NCBI GenBank assembly: GCA_937927975.1
Contig: CALEZT010000274.1
Span: forward strand, 1 to 57,594
Direction: 5' to 3'
Length of the DNA stretch: 57,594 nt
Origin: an uncultured Phycisphaerales bacterium
Lineage (GTDB): Bacteria > Planctomycetota > Phycisphaerae > Sedimentisphaerales > Anaerobacaceae
Positions 45,190-54,165 of the stretch are shown in pieces. Under the pieces are notes generated by a model, which was not told where the DNA came from, did not search any database, and saw only the letters and a list, made by a program, of their open reading frames with translations. Each line of letters begins with the position of its first letter. The stretch's first letter is position 1. A program made the translations under genes and the position numbers.

Positions 45190-46839
45190 ATGAAAATGAG
45201 CATATTGTTCACGATGATGACCCTCGTGGCACTGTCCTGGACGTGCCAAGCCCAGGAGAAGTCGGCCAACCAGGAGCCTCCCAAGCCCGGCGTCGTCGCG
45301 CTGCGTTCCCAGGGTTTGCACGGATATATTGGCTTTGGCCATGAGAAGCTCCCGGCCGAGGGCGGCTACAGCGCGGGCATGGGCTTCTACGCCGCCGTCT
45401 GGTCGCTGGTGGATCAACCGCTGGCCAACTTTCAAATCGGTCTGCCCAGCTCGTGGATTCAGCCTGACAACTCCGACAACAAGGACAAGCCGCTCGCACC
45501 GGAAGGCACGCTCGCCCGGACGTGGAAGCCTCGCGGACCAACTTGGAGCAGTGTCTTCCAAACCGTTGAGGGGGGCTTGGGCTACTGGGCGCGCACCCAT
45601 TTCCGCTACGGCCCGCCCAAGTTCAGCATGAATGCCACGCCGCAATGCTACGACTACGAGATCGGCTCCCCCGGCTGGTCGTTCTTCTACGACAACGAGG
45701 CGTTGCCGGACAACCGTCTGGGCATCGCCCAGGTCAGCAACAGGCTCCTGATCCCGCCTGATGCGCTCCCGTTCCAGGGAAATCCCAATGGCGAGTTCCT
45801 GGGTTACACCTGGATGGCGCTGCCGTTCACCGATCCGACGACGGGCGATCCGCCCACGGGAGACCAGAGCTGGACCTGCTTTCTGAGTGCGGCCAACTTC
45901 AAAGGTCCTATCGCCTATTACATCCCGGAAACTTGGAGCAAGATCGGCAAGCTGTTCAACTATCCCTTCATTTATGGACGCGGGCTCGACGCGCGTCCCG
46001 GCATCATGGGCGGCGGCGCGATGGAAATCAACACCGTTCCTCGCTTCGACGCCAGGGACGCGCAAGGCACGACGTACTCGAAGCTGCCGAAACTGCAATT
46101 CCCCGTGGACGAACAGGGGCGCGCCTTTCTGGTGCAGGATGTGACCTACTATTCCAAGGCGGCGCTCTATCATGCTTTCAAGGCCTGGCGGGACGGGGGG
46201 CCTGCTTGCTCCGGGCGATTCGATGAGAAAGGCGCCTGGAAGCCCAGGCTGAACTCCCAGCCGACACGCTACGACCAGGCCGGCAAGATAATCACCGGGG
46301 TCGAACGCGTTTTTGAGAACAAGATCTTCGAAGGGAACATCTGGGGTCTGCAGTGGTTGCCCAATGCTCCCAGCCCCAAGGGTCTCTTTCCACAATACTG
46401 CGTGCATGTCGGGCAGGAGCGCGTCGTCGTAGCTTCGGACGAGGTGCCGACGGAAACCGGGCTCTTGGGTCAGGAGTTCAAGTTGGCCGGTCCGGGCGTC
46501 CCCTATACGTCGCCGACCACCGGCGCGTGGAGCCGGCCGGGTCCCCAAAACGGTCCCTTCACCTCCAAGCTGACGGATGGTTCCCTGGTGACTTACTCAT
46601 GGTATCGGTTTGTGGACCAGCCTTCCTTCCAGCAATACGACTATAGTCCCGAGAAGAAGGCCAAGCTGCAGGCCCTCGTGGAAAAGATCCACGCCGAGTG
46701 GCCGGTGGATCGCGACTATATGCTGCCGCCCGGCCGCGGAAGGCTGGTGAACCTCGATCCCGGCCTGTTCGTGACTCCACCCAAGGGCATGGAGGTGGGC
46801 TACGTGCCCATCGTGACTCGCCAGGAGAAAGCGCCCTGA
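45190..46839 (+). CDS. Family-A secreted protein, unknown function (copy 2)
   Basis: A 549-residue exported protein, clearly homologous along its whole length to the gene at 41214 and nearly identical in its core (GYWARTHFRYGPPKFSMNA, QCYDYEIGSPGWSFFY, IPPDALPFQGNPNG). Start ATG 45190 has GAAGGAAG upstream; signal peptide MKMSILFTMMTLVALSWTCQA. It ends GYVPIVTRQEKAP, the ending also seen at the window start and, altered, at 56900. Divergence between the copies is concentrated in the N-terminal 70 residues and around 370-460, which may reflect different ligands. The next gene, the FucI-like protein, starts 111 bases later. Two paralogues flanking one family-B gene imply a functional complex or a substrate series rather than a recent accidental duplication. 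Confidence 0.75.
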   Translation: MKMSILFTMMTLVALSWTCQAQEKSANQEPPKPGVVALRSQGLHGYIGFGHEKLPAEGGYSAGMGFYAAVWSLVDQPLANFQIGLPSSWIQPDNSDNKDKPLAPEGTLARTWKPRGPTWSSVFQTVEGGLGYWARTHFRYGPPKFSMNATPQCYDYEIGSPGWSFFYDNEALPDNRLGIAQVSNRLLIPPDALPFQGNPNGEFLGYTWMALPFTDPTTGDPPTGDQSWTCFLSAANFKGPIAYYIPETWSKIGKLFNYPFIYGRGLDARPGIMGGGAMEINTVPRFDARDAQGTTYSKLPKLQFPVDEQGRAFLVQDVTYYSKAALYHAFKAWRDGGPACSGRFDEKGAWKPRLNSQPTRYDQAGKIITGVERVFENKIFEGNIWGLQWLPNAPSPKGLFPQYCVHVGQERVVVASDEVPTETGLLGQEFKLAGPGVPYTSPTTGAWSRPGPQNGPFTSKLTDGSLVTYSWYRFVDQPSFQQYDYSPEKKAKLQALVEKIHAEWPVDRDYMLPPGRGRLVNLDPGLFVTPPKGMEVGYVPIVTRQEKAP

Positions 46840-46950
46840 GGGAATTGCAGACGGAAAGTCCTGGCATCCGTTGCGATACGGCCCCTCCGCGTCGTTTCAC
46901 GTTCGCAGGCATTGGGCCTGACGAGAAACATCATCAGGTAGGAATGAGCG

Positions 46951-48423
46951 ATGGACAAACAAGGCAACAGCGAAGGAGTCGGCAATCTGAACAGACGTGG
47001 TTTTCTCGCAGCAGCAGGGCTCGCGGGTGGTGTGACAATGTTGCCCTGGGTGGAAACGGCGGTCGGTCAGGGCGCGATTCCCGTATCCAAGAAGGAGGGG
47101 GCGACCGTCCGGACGGTGTTCCTCTATCCTCCCTCGCAGGTCTTTTCGGGCAATCCGGAAGGCTGGTGGAGTTGGCCCGGCAATGAATTCGATGCCGAGG
47201 GCCGTCAGAGGGCGTATATGAACGCTTTGGCTGATATGGAGAAGCGTCTGGGAATGAGAATCATTACGGAGAACCGCTCCGTGGCGAACAACGCCGATGC
47301 CCAGAAGGTGATTCAGGAGCTTGAGGCCTCCCGTCCCGACGGCTTGCTCTTGATCATGTTCTACAACAACAGCCTGGCTCAGGCCAACCTGTTCCTCGAA
47401 GCGGCGGAAAAACTCGATATGCCGGTCATCTTCTTCATCGGACTCGGTGTCAAGCATGGTCCCATCACTACCTATCGCCGGCCGGGAGTGTACCTTATCC
47501 AGTCGCTGGAGAACACCCATGCGATCGAGTATGGCCTGCGGATGATCAACACGCGAAAGCGCCTCGGACAATCACTTCTGTTGAGCATCACTGAGGCGGA
47601 TCAGTCACGCGAAACCACGGAACAGTTCTTCGGCATCAAGGTTCGTGTAATTCCGTTCGCGCGCTACGCCGACCGGTTCGAGAAGGTCCGGATCACGAGT
47701 GACGCTGAGGATCTGATGAAGCGGCTCGTTCGTGACGCCATCGAGGTTCGTGGCATCACCGAGGAAAGCCTCCAAAACGCCATGCGAGCCTATCTGGCGT
47801 TGACCGAATTGCTGCGTGATGAGGATGCCGACGGTCTTACCATGAACTGCCTGCGCCGCGGTATGCTCAAGCCATGCATCAGTTTCTCTCTCTTCAACGG
47901 CATGTTGATCCCGGCTGCCTGCGAGAACGACCTGCCAGCCGTGTACACGCAGTTGCTAGGGCAACAGCTCATCGGCCGACCTGGTTTCCAGCACAACCCC
48001 TGCTACGAGACGGAAAAGAACCATTACTATGCCTCCCACTGCACGTGTGCGACCAGGATGTACGGCCCGGATGGCCCGGCCCTGCCGTATCTGCTGCGTC
48101 GCTTCGCGCACACCAATGAGGGTAGCTGCGCCATTCAGGTCTTCTGGAAGCCGGACGATCCGGTCACGATGGTGCGCTACTATCCAGGCGAAACGCCCGC
48201 GTTGGACGTCTATGCCGGTCGTGTTGTCGTCTCTCATCCAATGCCGCCCGCCGGCGGATGCACCACGAACGTAGAAGTGGCGATCACTGATCGTGCCGAC
48301 GCGTGCGCGGTCCAGGGCCATCACAATCTGTTGTTCTGCGGGGACTTCGCCCGCCAGTTCAGGTTGTTTGCCCAGTTTTACAGGATGGAATTGGCAGCCA
48401 AAGTGGCGGACACCGCACTATGA
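46951..48423 (+). CDS. Tat-exported L-fucose/arabinose isomerase-like protein
   Basis: A 490-residue protein resembling the FucI/AraA isomerase superfamily: two Rossmann-like N-terminal domains (VRTVFLYPPSQ, LEASRPDGLLLIMFYNN) and a C-terminal domain with DADGLTMNCLRRGM, ENDLPAVYTQLLGQQL, and HCTCATRMYGPDGPALPYLL, in the style of the metal-binding C-terminal part of fucose isomerase. It starts with LNRRGFLAAAGLAGG, a Tat signal, so export is predicted, which is odd for an isomerase. Ketose-aldose conversion of a deoxy sugar would match the rhamnosidase and galactosidase here, but binding or another reaction is possible since catalytic residues cannot be confirmed by eye. The DUF3326 gene follows after 122 bases. 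Confidence 0.68.
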   Translation: MDKQGNSEGVGNLNRRGFLAAAGLAGGVTMLPWVETAVGQGAIPVSKKEGATVRTVFLYPPSQVFSGNPEGWWSWPGNEFDAEGRQRAYMNALADMEKRLGMRIITENRSVANNADAQKVIQELEASRPDGLLLIMFYNNSLAQANLFLEAAEKLDMPVIFFIGLGVKHGPITTYRRPGVYLIQSLENTHAIEYGLRMINTRKRLGQSLLLSITEADQSRETTEQFFGIKVRVIPFARYADRFEKVRITSDAEDLMKRLVRDAIEVRGITEESLQNAMRAYLALTELLRDEDADGLTMNCLRRGMLKPCISFSLFNGMLIPAACENDLPAVYTQLLGQQLIGRPGFQHNPCYETEKNHYYASHCTCATRMYGPDGPALPYLLRRFAHTNEGSCAIQVFWKPDDPVTMVRYYPGETPALDVYAGRVVVSHPMPPAGGCTTNVEVAITDRADACAVQGHHNLLFCGDFARQFRLFAQFYRMELAAKVADTAL

Positions 48424-48496
48424 AATCAACAGCATCGGAGAATGCCATTTCGCGGCATCAATTCCTGCTCTCCACCCCGCCTGGGCGAGAATCTGT

Positions 48497-48515
48497 CGCG
48501 GGCTTTACGCCCGCG
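48497..48515 (+). terminator. GC-rich hairpin between the FucI-like and DUF3326 genes
   Basis: CGCGGGC (48497-48503) pairs with GCCCGCG (48509-48515) around the loop TTTAC. There is no T tract. It is 73 bases after the isomerase-like stop and about 30 bases before ATG 48546, so it could be an attenuator or an mRNA-stabilising hairpin as easily as a terminator. Confidence 0.4.
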
Positions 48516-48545
48516 CGGTGAAACGACAAACAGGAGTCTGCATAA

Positions 48546-49529
48546 ATGAACGTAGTTATGATCGTCCCCACGGGGATCGGATGTGAGATCGGCGGCCATT
48601 GCGGCGACGGGAATGCGGCCGCACGTTTGCTGGGCGCCTGCTGCGAGAACCTGGTGCTGCATCCCAACGTGGTGAACGCCTCGGACATCAACGAGATGCC
48701 CCCGAACGCGCTGTATGTCGAGGGCAATCATTTGGACCGATTCCTGCAAGGCAAGCTCTTCCTGCAGAAGGTCAAGTCGAACAAGGTGCTGGTGGTCGTC
48801 AACAAGGCGGATTACCAGTCCATCAATGCCGTCTCGGCCGCCCGCGCCACGCTCGGTCTCGATGCGGAGATCCTGGAGCTGAAGGTGCCGCTCCAATTGA
48901 TTGCCCGCATGGAAGACGGGATCGCTACGGGGGACGTCGTCCACTGGAAGGAGCTGGTGGCGCAGGTCAAGGATCTTGAGTATGACGCATTGGGCATCGC
49001 CACCCCCATCACCATCGACAGTGAGACACTGGCCACCTATTGGCGCGTCGGGGGCGTCAATCCGGTGGGCGGAGTTGAGGCTCTTGCCACAAGGTTGATT
49101 GGCGAGGCGTTGGACAAACCGTGCGCCCATGGCCCGGTGGATTATGCGCTGACCGGGTTCAAGGAAGTGGTGGACCCGAGAATCGCTGTGGAAATCATCA
49201 CGGAGAACTTCATTCACTGCCTGCTGAAAGGACTGCACAAAGCCCCGCGACTCAGCCGCGAGAGCGGCATGAGCTGCCGGGACATTGACTGCATGGTCTC
49301 TCCGTACGGCTGTTTCGGCACGCCGCACCAGGCCTGTCTCGATGGGAACATCCCGGTGATCGTAGTGCGCGAGAACAAGAGCTGTCTCAACCACCCCGAA
49401 CACCCGAAATTCATCTACGCCGAGAACTACATCGAGGCGGCCGGCATGATTATGGCCATGAAGGCGGGTGTTCATCCGTCGTCGGTGCGCAGGCCGCTGG
49501 CCTACACCGCGGTGAGAAGAACGGTATAG
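48546..49529 (+). CDS. DUF3326 family protein
   Basis: A 327-residue cytoplasmic-type protein with no export signal; ATG 48546 has AGGAG about eight bases upstream. It matches DUF3326, a family of unknown function I know mainly from cyanobacteria and plants: IVPTGIGCEIGGHCGDGNAAARLL at the start, LHPNVVNASDINEMP, NALYVEGNHLDRFLQGKL, and CMVSPYGCFGTPHQACL with VIVVRENKSCLNHP near the end. The Gly-rich N-terminus and conserved Asn, Asp, His and Cys residues suggest a small-molecule enzyme. Placed directly after the isomerase-like gene, a step in processing an imported sugar derivative is possible but unproven. Its stop TAG overlaps a GTG of a remnant reading frame (TAGTG). Confidence 0.72.
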   Translation: MNVVMIVPTGIGCEIGGHCGDGNAAARLLGACCENLVLHPNVVNASDINEMPPNALYVEGNHLDRFLQGKLFLQKVKSNKVLVVVNKADYQSINAVSAARATLGLDAEILELKVPLQLIARMEDGIATGDVVHWKELVAQVKDLEYDALGIATPITIDSETLATYWRVGGVNPVGGVEALATRLIGEALDKPCAHGPVDYALTGFKEVVDPRIAVEIITENFIHCLLKGLHKAPRLSRESGMSCRDIDCMVSPYGCFGTPHQACLDGNIPVIVVRENKSCLNHPEHPKFIYAENYIEAAGMIMAMKAGVHPSSVRRPLAYTAVRRTV

Positions 49530-49687
49530 TGCGACCGGACAAGTCCGACATCGTCTGCCAACTCCAGAATCGCGACAGCAACCAGGATATGGGCAGCGGC
49601 GACCGGTTGCCCAACGCGGAGGGAGCCAGGAAGATCGCCGTGACACTGGCGGAAGCGATTGACCCCTTGCTCGGACCTGCCCGCTGA
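49529..49687 (+). pseudogene. C-terminal remnant of an SGNH-type esterase
   Basis: A 52-codon frame reads through to a stop at 49685-49687. Its last part, DRLPNAEGARKIAVTLAEAI, resembles the end of SGNH/GDSL acetylesterases, where D-x-x-HPNAxGxxxIA carries the catalytic Asp and His. Here His is replaced by Leu and everything upstream is missing. It starts at a GTG overlapping the DUF3326 stop. This looks like the tail of a deleted gene; the rest of the 254-base gap holds only the ribosome-binding site of the next gene. Confidence 0.5.
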
Positions 49688-49783
49688 GAAAGTCGGCCTG
49701 CCGCCGATGTCCGGCATCGACTGCCGCTCGTATGTGCCTGGATAAAGGGCGAGGCGAAGACTGGTCGGGACTAGGATGGAGTT

Positions 49784-52255
49784 ATGACAAATCTCACGAT
49801 GAAAACTGCAGTGAATCTCCTGGCGTTGGCGCTTCTCGCGTTGTTGAACCACAGCCCCTGTCAGGCCGCAGAAGCCGTCACTACCGGGCCGACCGCGAAA
49901 GCCTCCGGCGTGGCCGTGCTTCAGGATGGCGACGCAAGTGTGACGTTGTCCAACGAGATGGTGACTCTTCGCATCGATGTGCAGAATCGCGTCATCACTT
50001 TGAGCGAAAGCCATACCGGCGAGTTGCTGCTTGCTGACGGGTGGATGGCGGCGGATGGCTGGGGCGGGGAATTGGGCATGACGGCCAAGAAGGACGACCT
50101 CAAGAATTGGGCGATCTCGCTAACGGTGGATCCGGTAGACGACGCCTTCGGCAGAGGCCAGCGTGCGGTGCTGGCTATGACCGAGCCGAAGCGGGCGGCA
50201 TTGCCGACGTATCTGTTCAGTTACTCGCTCTACGAAAACACCGGTGCGGTGTCTATGGGATTCGGCCTGCGTAACCACACGGACCGCGACGTGCGTTTGA
50301 TGATCGCTGCGCCGATGATCGGGGCGAAACTGATGCCTGGCACCACGTGCGAGAACTTTCTGACGCTGAACGGTGCGGCGGGAGCAGAGGCGACTCATGT
50401 AAAGCGCGGGCCGGAGCGGACCTCGCCGAACAGCCTGATGCTGACCTTCACCGTGCAGGGCCGGCGGCGTTCGGTTGTCTGGGGCGGGCTGTGCTACAAG
50501 GAATTCGCCAGGTATGCGTCGATCAACAACAGCGGCCTCGGGTTCAACGCGCAGGATCCTGTGGGGCGGTTGGTGGATGCCGGGAAGACATATTGGGCGG
50601 ACGACACGTTCTACCTGGACGCCACGACGACAGACCCTTTCGCGGCTTTGGAAAAGTACGGGCGGGCGATGCGGCTGGCGAATCACGCCAAACCGAACGT
50701 GTATGACTTCCCGGTGTTGTGCGGCTGGGGCGTCGGTGCACTCAGCGGTCTGCCGGGTGTGAACGATTCCAGGAAACTGGTGGGGGAACTGGAGGCCGCA
50801 CAGAAGGCGGGCGTGACCAAGTACACCAAGGTGGCCATCCGGCTGGAGCCGGATTCGTACTGTTATAAGGATGGCAACACGGAGCAAGGCTGGTGGGACG
50901 ACGCGCACTGGTCCCAGTTCGGGCATCTTGTGCCGCCCTACGAGACCTTCGCCAAGTGGTGCAAAGCAATCAATGATCGCGACGGCATTCCATACACCTA
51001 TTTCCAGGTCGGGATGCCGTCGGACGATTATGCGCGGGCATTCCCCGGCCACATGCTCTTCAACGACATCAGCCGCCTGCAAGTGAAGCATTCCCATCAT
51101 CAGCCGCTGGTGAGTTACGATTACACCGACCCGGAGTTCCAAAAGCACGTGCGGGATGTCTGGGGCCGGCTGCGCAAGGATGGAGTACGCGGGATCAAGT
51201 TCGACTACCCGGAAACCGGCTGGCGGCCGGAGGGCGGGTTTGAGGACCGCCACGCCACCACGGCCTCCGCCTATCGTGAATCGTTCCGGCTGTGCCGCGA
51301 AGGGCTGGGGCCTGATGCGCTGATAGATGAGCGGAATCTTGGCGAGTCCGGGCGGCCGTGCCTGGATCTGACCGCGGGTTTGGTGGACACGCAGCGCAAT
51401 TGGTATGATTCCAACAAGTTCGTTCCGAGCATGGTCACGATAGGCGGGTTGCGCTGGTACAAGAATCGTACCGTGTTCAATTACTACCCCGACAGCAAAA
51501 CGGTACACGATTGCTCGAAGCAGATCCGCCGGTCCATGCTGACGATGGTGTACTTGACCAGCGGGCGCATTGACTTGGCCACGTCGTTCACGCTGTTCAC
51601 GCCGGAGATCGTCCATGATTTCACGCGTATCTATCCCGCTTACCGCGAGCCGTTCACGGCCCGGCCGCTGGACGCCTTCACCGGCGTGGCGGATCCCCAG
51701 GTGTATGACCTGGAGTTGACGCCGCAGTGGCATCAAGTGGCGCTGTTCAATACAGGGAGCAAGAGCGACAAGGTGGTGGTGCCGTTGAGCGGCGACCGGG
51801 TGACGACGGGCGCGATCGGGCTGGACGCAGCCGCGGTCTATTACGTTTACGATTTCTGGGACGATTCGCTGGTGGGGAAGTTCCCCGGAACGGCAACGTT
51901 GGAGAAGACACTGGAGCCTTCCGCCTGCGCGATGCTCTCGGTCCGCAAAGCACGGCCGCATCCGCAAGTTCTGTCCACCAGCCGCCACGTCTTGCAGGGC
52001 TGGGTGGATCTTGCCAACGTGAATTGGGATGCTGCGAACAGACGACTCACCGGCACCGCCAAAGTGATCGGCGGGGAGACCTATCGCATCACGCTTGCGC
52101 TGAACGGCTACACGGCAGACACGGCCGAAGCCGATGGGGCTGCGATCCAGGTCACGCCTCGTGCGGGGGACGAGCCGCTGGCGGAAGTATCCTTGAGGAC
52201 GGAGGAAAACCGCGATGTGTCATGGAAGGTGGTCTTCCGGAGGACACAACGATGA
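49784..52255 (+). CDS. Secreted clan GH-D-like (alpha-galactosidase-type) glycoside hydrolase
   Basis: An 823-residue exported protein. ATG 49784 follows GGATGGAG; ATG 49799 is an alternative giving the same signal peptide (KTAVNLLALALLALLNHS). Residues about 30-320 form a beta-sandwich, as in GH36/GH31-type enzymes. A TIM barrel follows, with VAIRLEPDSYCYKDG, IPYTYFQVG and GIKFDYPETGW, in which the Asp near 473 occupies the nucleophile position of clan GH-D. DERNLGESG and FNYYPDSKTVHDC follow. The C-terminus is a beta domain. The likely substrate is an alpha-linked galactose or related sugar. I could not place it in a named GH family with certainty. Flanked on both sides by gene remnants. 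Confidence 0.7.
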   Translation: MTNLTMKTAVNLLALALLALLNHSPCQAAEAVTTGPTAKASGVAVLQDGDASVTLSNEMVTLRIDVQNRVITLSESHTGELLLADGWMAADGWGGELGMTAKKDDLKNWAISLTVDPVDDAFGRGQRAVLAMTEPKRAALPTYLFSYSLYENTGAVSMGFGLRNHTDRDVRLMIAAPMIGAKLMPGTTCENFLTLNGAAGAEATHVKRGPERTSPNSLMLTFTVQGRRRSVVWGGLCYKEFARYASINNSGLGFNAQDPVGRLVDAGKTYWADDTFYLDATTTDPFAALEKYGRAMRLANHAKPNVYDFPVLCGWGVGALSGLPGVNDSRKLVGELEAAQKAGVTKYTKVAIRLEPDSYCYKDGNTEQGWWDDAHWSQFGHLVPPYETFAKWCKAINDRDGIPYTYFQVGMPSDDYARAFPGHMLFNDISRLQVKHSHHQPLVSYDYTDPEFQKHVRDVWGRLRKDGVRGIKFDYPETGWRPEGGFEDRHATTASAYRESFRLCREGLGPDALIDERNLGESGRPCLDLTAGLVDTQRNWYDSNKFVPSMVTIGGLRWYKNRTVFNYYPDSKTVHDCSKQIRRSMLTMVYLTSGRIDLATSFTLFTPEIVHDFTRIYPAYREPFTARPLDAFTGVADPQVYDLELTPQWHQVALFNTGSKSDKVVVPLSGDRVTTGAIGLDAAAVYYVYDFWDDSLVGKFPGTATLEKTLEPSACAMLSVRKARPHPQVLSTSRHVLQGWVDLANVNWDAANRRLTGTAKVIGGETYRITLALNGYTADTAEADGAAIQVTPRAGDEPLAEVSLRTEENRDVSWKVVFRRTQR

Positions 52256-52280
52256 CATCGTCCTGCCTGGCCCAAGAGCA

Positions 52281-52633
52281 ATGAAACAAACCCTTCTGAC
52301 CTTCCTCATCGCCCTGTTGCTCGAACCGACAGCCGATGGAAATCCAGTGCGTTCTGGCGCAGCGACGTGTGGTCGCCAACCAACTGCCAAATCACCCGCG
52401 GACTGGCTGCCTATGGACACAGGGAACTCGCCGCCGAAATTCGTGACAAGACCATTGCCAACGCCATCCAAAACGGGATCAGCGAACACTACGGTTCTGT
52501 CACCGGCAAGGCCTTGGGCGTCCCGGACTACTGCATGAGCAGTACGCTGGTCGCGAGGATGCTCGACGGATTAGCGAAGAAGCACAAATTGAGACTGCGC
52601 GGCAAGGAAACCCGCCACGAACTGATAAGGTAG
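52281..52633 (+). pseudogene. Remnant of an MGH1-like glycosidase: signal peptide joined to C-terminal tail
   Basis: ATG 52281 begins a signal-peptide-like sequence (MKQTLLTFLIALLLEPTADG). After a shift of frame near 52340 the sequence reads SSAFWRSDVWSPTNCQITRG and then GHRELAAEIRD, NAIQNGISEHYGSVTGK, DYCMSSTLVARMLDGL up to a stop at 52631-52633. That tail is the end of an (alpha/alpha)6-barrel glycosidase of the GH63/MGH1 type. The catalytic body, several hundred residues, is absent. It is an internally deleted, frameshifted gene, not a functional enzyme. Confidence 0.68.
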
Positions 52634-52636
52634 GCC

Positions 52637-54082
52637 ATGATGAACAGCACGCACAAACCGGACGAGACAGTAGTGTATTCGATGAGATTTCACCCTGTTC
52701 TGTTCATACTGGTCTTCGTACTGGCGAACGGGCTGGGGGCTTCCGAGCAGGTCACGCCGCAACTCCTCGGGAATCGCTTCCTGACCTTCAATACCGTCGT
52801 CCGCGTGCGGCAGATCGAAGTCACCCGCGACACCGCCCACGGCCCGGACGAATCGAGCGTCCACACGCCCGCGGAGGCCCGCATCTTCCGCGAGACCATT
52901 GCAGACGCATGGCCCGGTGCGTGCATCACGTGGGCGTTCAGTTGGAAAGCCCTCCACGACGAGCGCGAGTCGTACCGCCAGTTGCGGGATCTGGTCGTGT
53001 CCTATCACAAGAAGTTCGGCGACGAGATCACCTTCATCCCCGGCGCCTACTTCGCCAACATGTACAACACCCGCGAGCAGGTAAACCGCGACCTCCACGA
53101 GGGCCTCCAGCGGGTTTCCGAAATCGTCGGCGACGGCTACCGCCCCAAGAGCGTGGTCGCCGGATTCCTCTCCGCCGAAAACCTCCGCTACCTTGCCGAA
53201 GAGGAAGGCATCCACGTCTGCCAGGGCAACATCTGGAGCCAATACGCCGTCGATAACGGCGACGGCGAAGGATCGATCTGCTACCCCTACTATCCGTCGC
53301 GCGAGCACTTCTGCAAACCCGCCCGCGGAAAGGACGACTTCATCGATTGCGTCAACCTCGACGGTTGGACGGTCGACTTCCTCTGCGCCCGCATCCCCGG
53401 CGCGCGGACGGTGAACGGCGAGCGCTGGCGCAGCCGCCAGGGCGTCGGCCCGATCGAGACGCTGCTCGACATGGGCACCGAACGCGGTCTTGAGGCCATG
53501 CTCGCCACCACCGCCACCCATTTCGACGACGGCTTTTCACGCAACGGCTTCGCCTGGGTGACCTGCGGCTGGGAGATGAGCCTGGTCGAAGCCCGCAAGA
53601 TCTACGGCTATGGCGGCCGCAACGGCATGGAAGGCCTGCGTCTCTGGCTGACCGGAATCCGCAAACGCTGGCCCGACGCCCGACTCATCACCCAGGGACA
53701 GTTCGGGGAACTCTGGCGTGCGCAGTTCAAAAACAACGATGCAATCAACTATCGTTTCGTGCACCGCGGCTGCGGCATCCGTGCCTCGGAAGCCGACAAG
53801 GAAATCCGCTGGTTCATGAACAAGGACTTTCGTCTGGCCCTCCTGCGGAATTGGAAGGAGAACCTCCCCGAAAAGGTCATCGACTTCACCCGCTACGACC
53901 TGCCCGCCACCGAACCCGCCGACCCCGAACCCGGCAGCTACTCCCGTAACTGGAGCCTACTGGGGCGCATCAATCAGAAGCAAACCCGTCCGCAAGACCA
54001 GCCGATTCCCATCGCCGGCCTTACCGAGGAGGAGCGCACGCTCATCCGCTCTCATTACCCCGAACTGGTAGAGTCCCCATGA
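52637..54082 (+). CDS. DUF3863-like secreted protein
   Basis: A 481-residue protein beginning ATGATG at 52637, three bases after the remnant, with a hydrophobic segment (RFHPVLFILVFVLANGLGA) from an internal Met; either start gives an exported product. The body has FLTFNTVVRVRQIEVTRD, SVHTPAEARIFRE, WAFSWKALHDERESY, ITFIPGAYFANMYNTREQ, GIHVCQGNIWSQYAVDNGDG and FIDCVNLDGWTVDFLCAR. I recall this pattern as DUF3863 followed by DUF3864, a family known from Bacteroides gut-type loci with a solved structure but no assigned activity. Conserved His, Asp and Glu residues resemble polysaccharide-deacetylase/GH57-like active sites. Third codon positions are noticeably C-rich compared with neighbours, which may mark transfer. 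Confidence 0.6.
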   Translation: MMNSTHKPDETVVYSMRFHPVLFILVFVLANGLGASEQVTPQLLGNRFLTFNTVVRVRQIEVTRDTAHGPDESSVHTPAEARIFRETIADAWPGACITWAFSWKALHDERESYRQLRDLVVSYHKKFGDEITFIPGAYFANMYNTREQVNRDLHEGLQRVSEIVGDGYRPKSVVAGFLSAENLRYLAEEEGIHVCQGNIWSQYAVDNGDGEGSICYPYYPSREHFCKPARGKDDFIDCVNLDGWTVDFLCARIPGARTVNGERWRSRQGVGPIETLLDMGTERGLEAMLATTATHFDDGFSRNGFAWVTCGWEMSLVEARKIYGYGGRNGMEGLRLWLTGIRKRWPDARLITQGQFGELWRAQFKNNDAINYRFVHRGCGIRASEADKEIRWFMNKDFRLALLRNWKENLPEKVIDFTRYDLPATEPADPEPGSYSRNWSLLGRINQKQTRPQDQPIPIAGLTEEERTLIRSHYPELVESP

Positions 54083-54165
54083 ACCGCCCGTCGCTGGATC
54101 ATGAACCGCAAAGCGTCCCCCAGACAATTCAGCAACACATGAAAGACCAGAAAAGGATGGATGTC

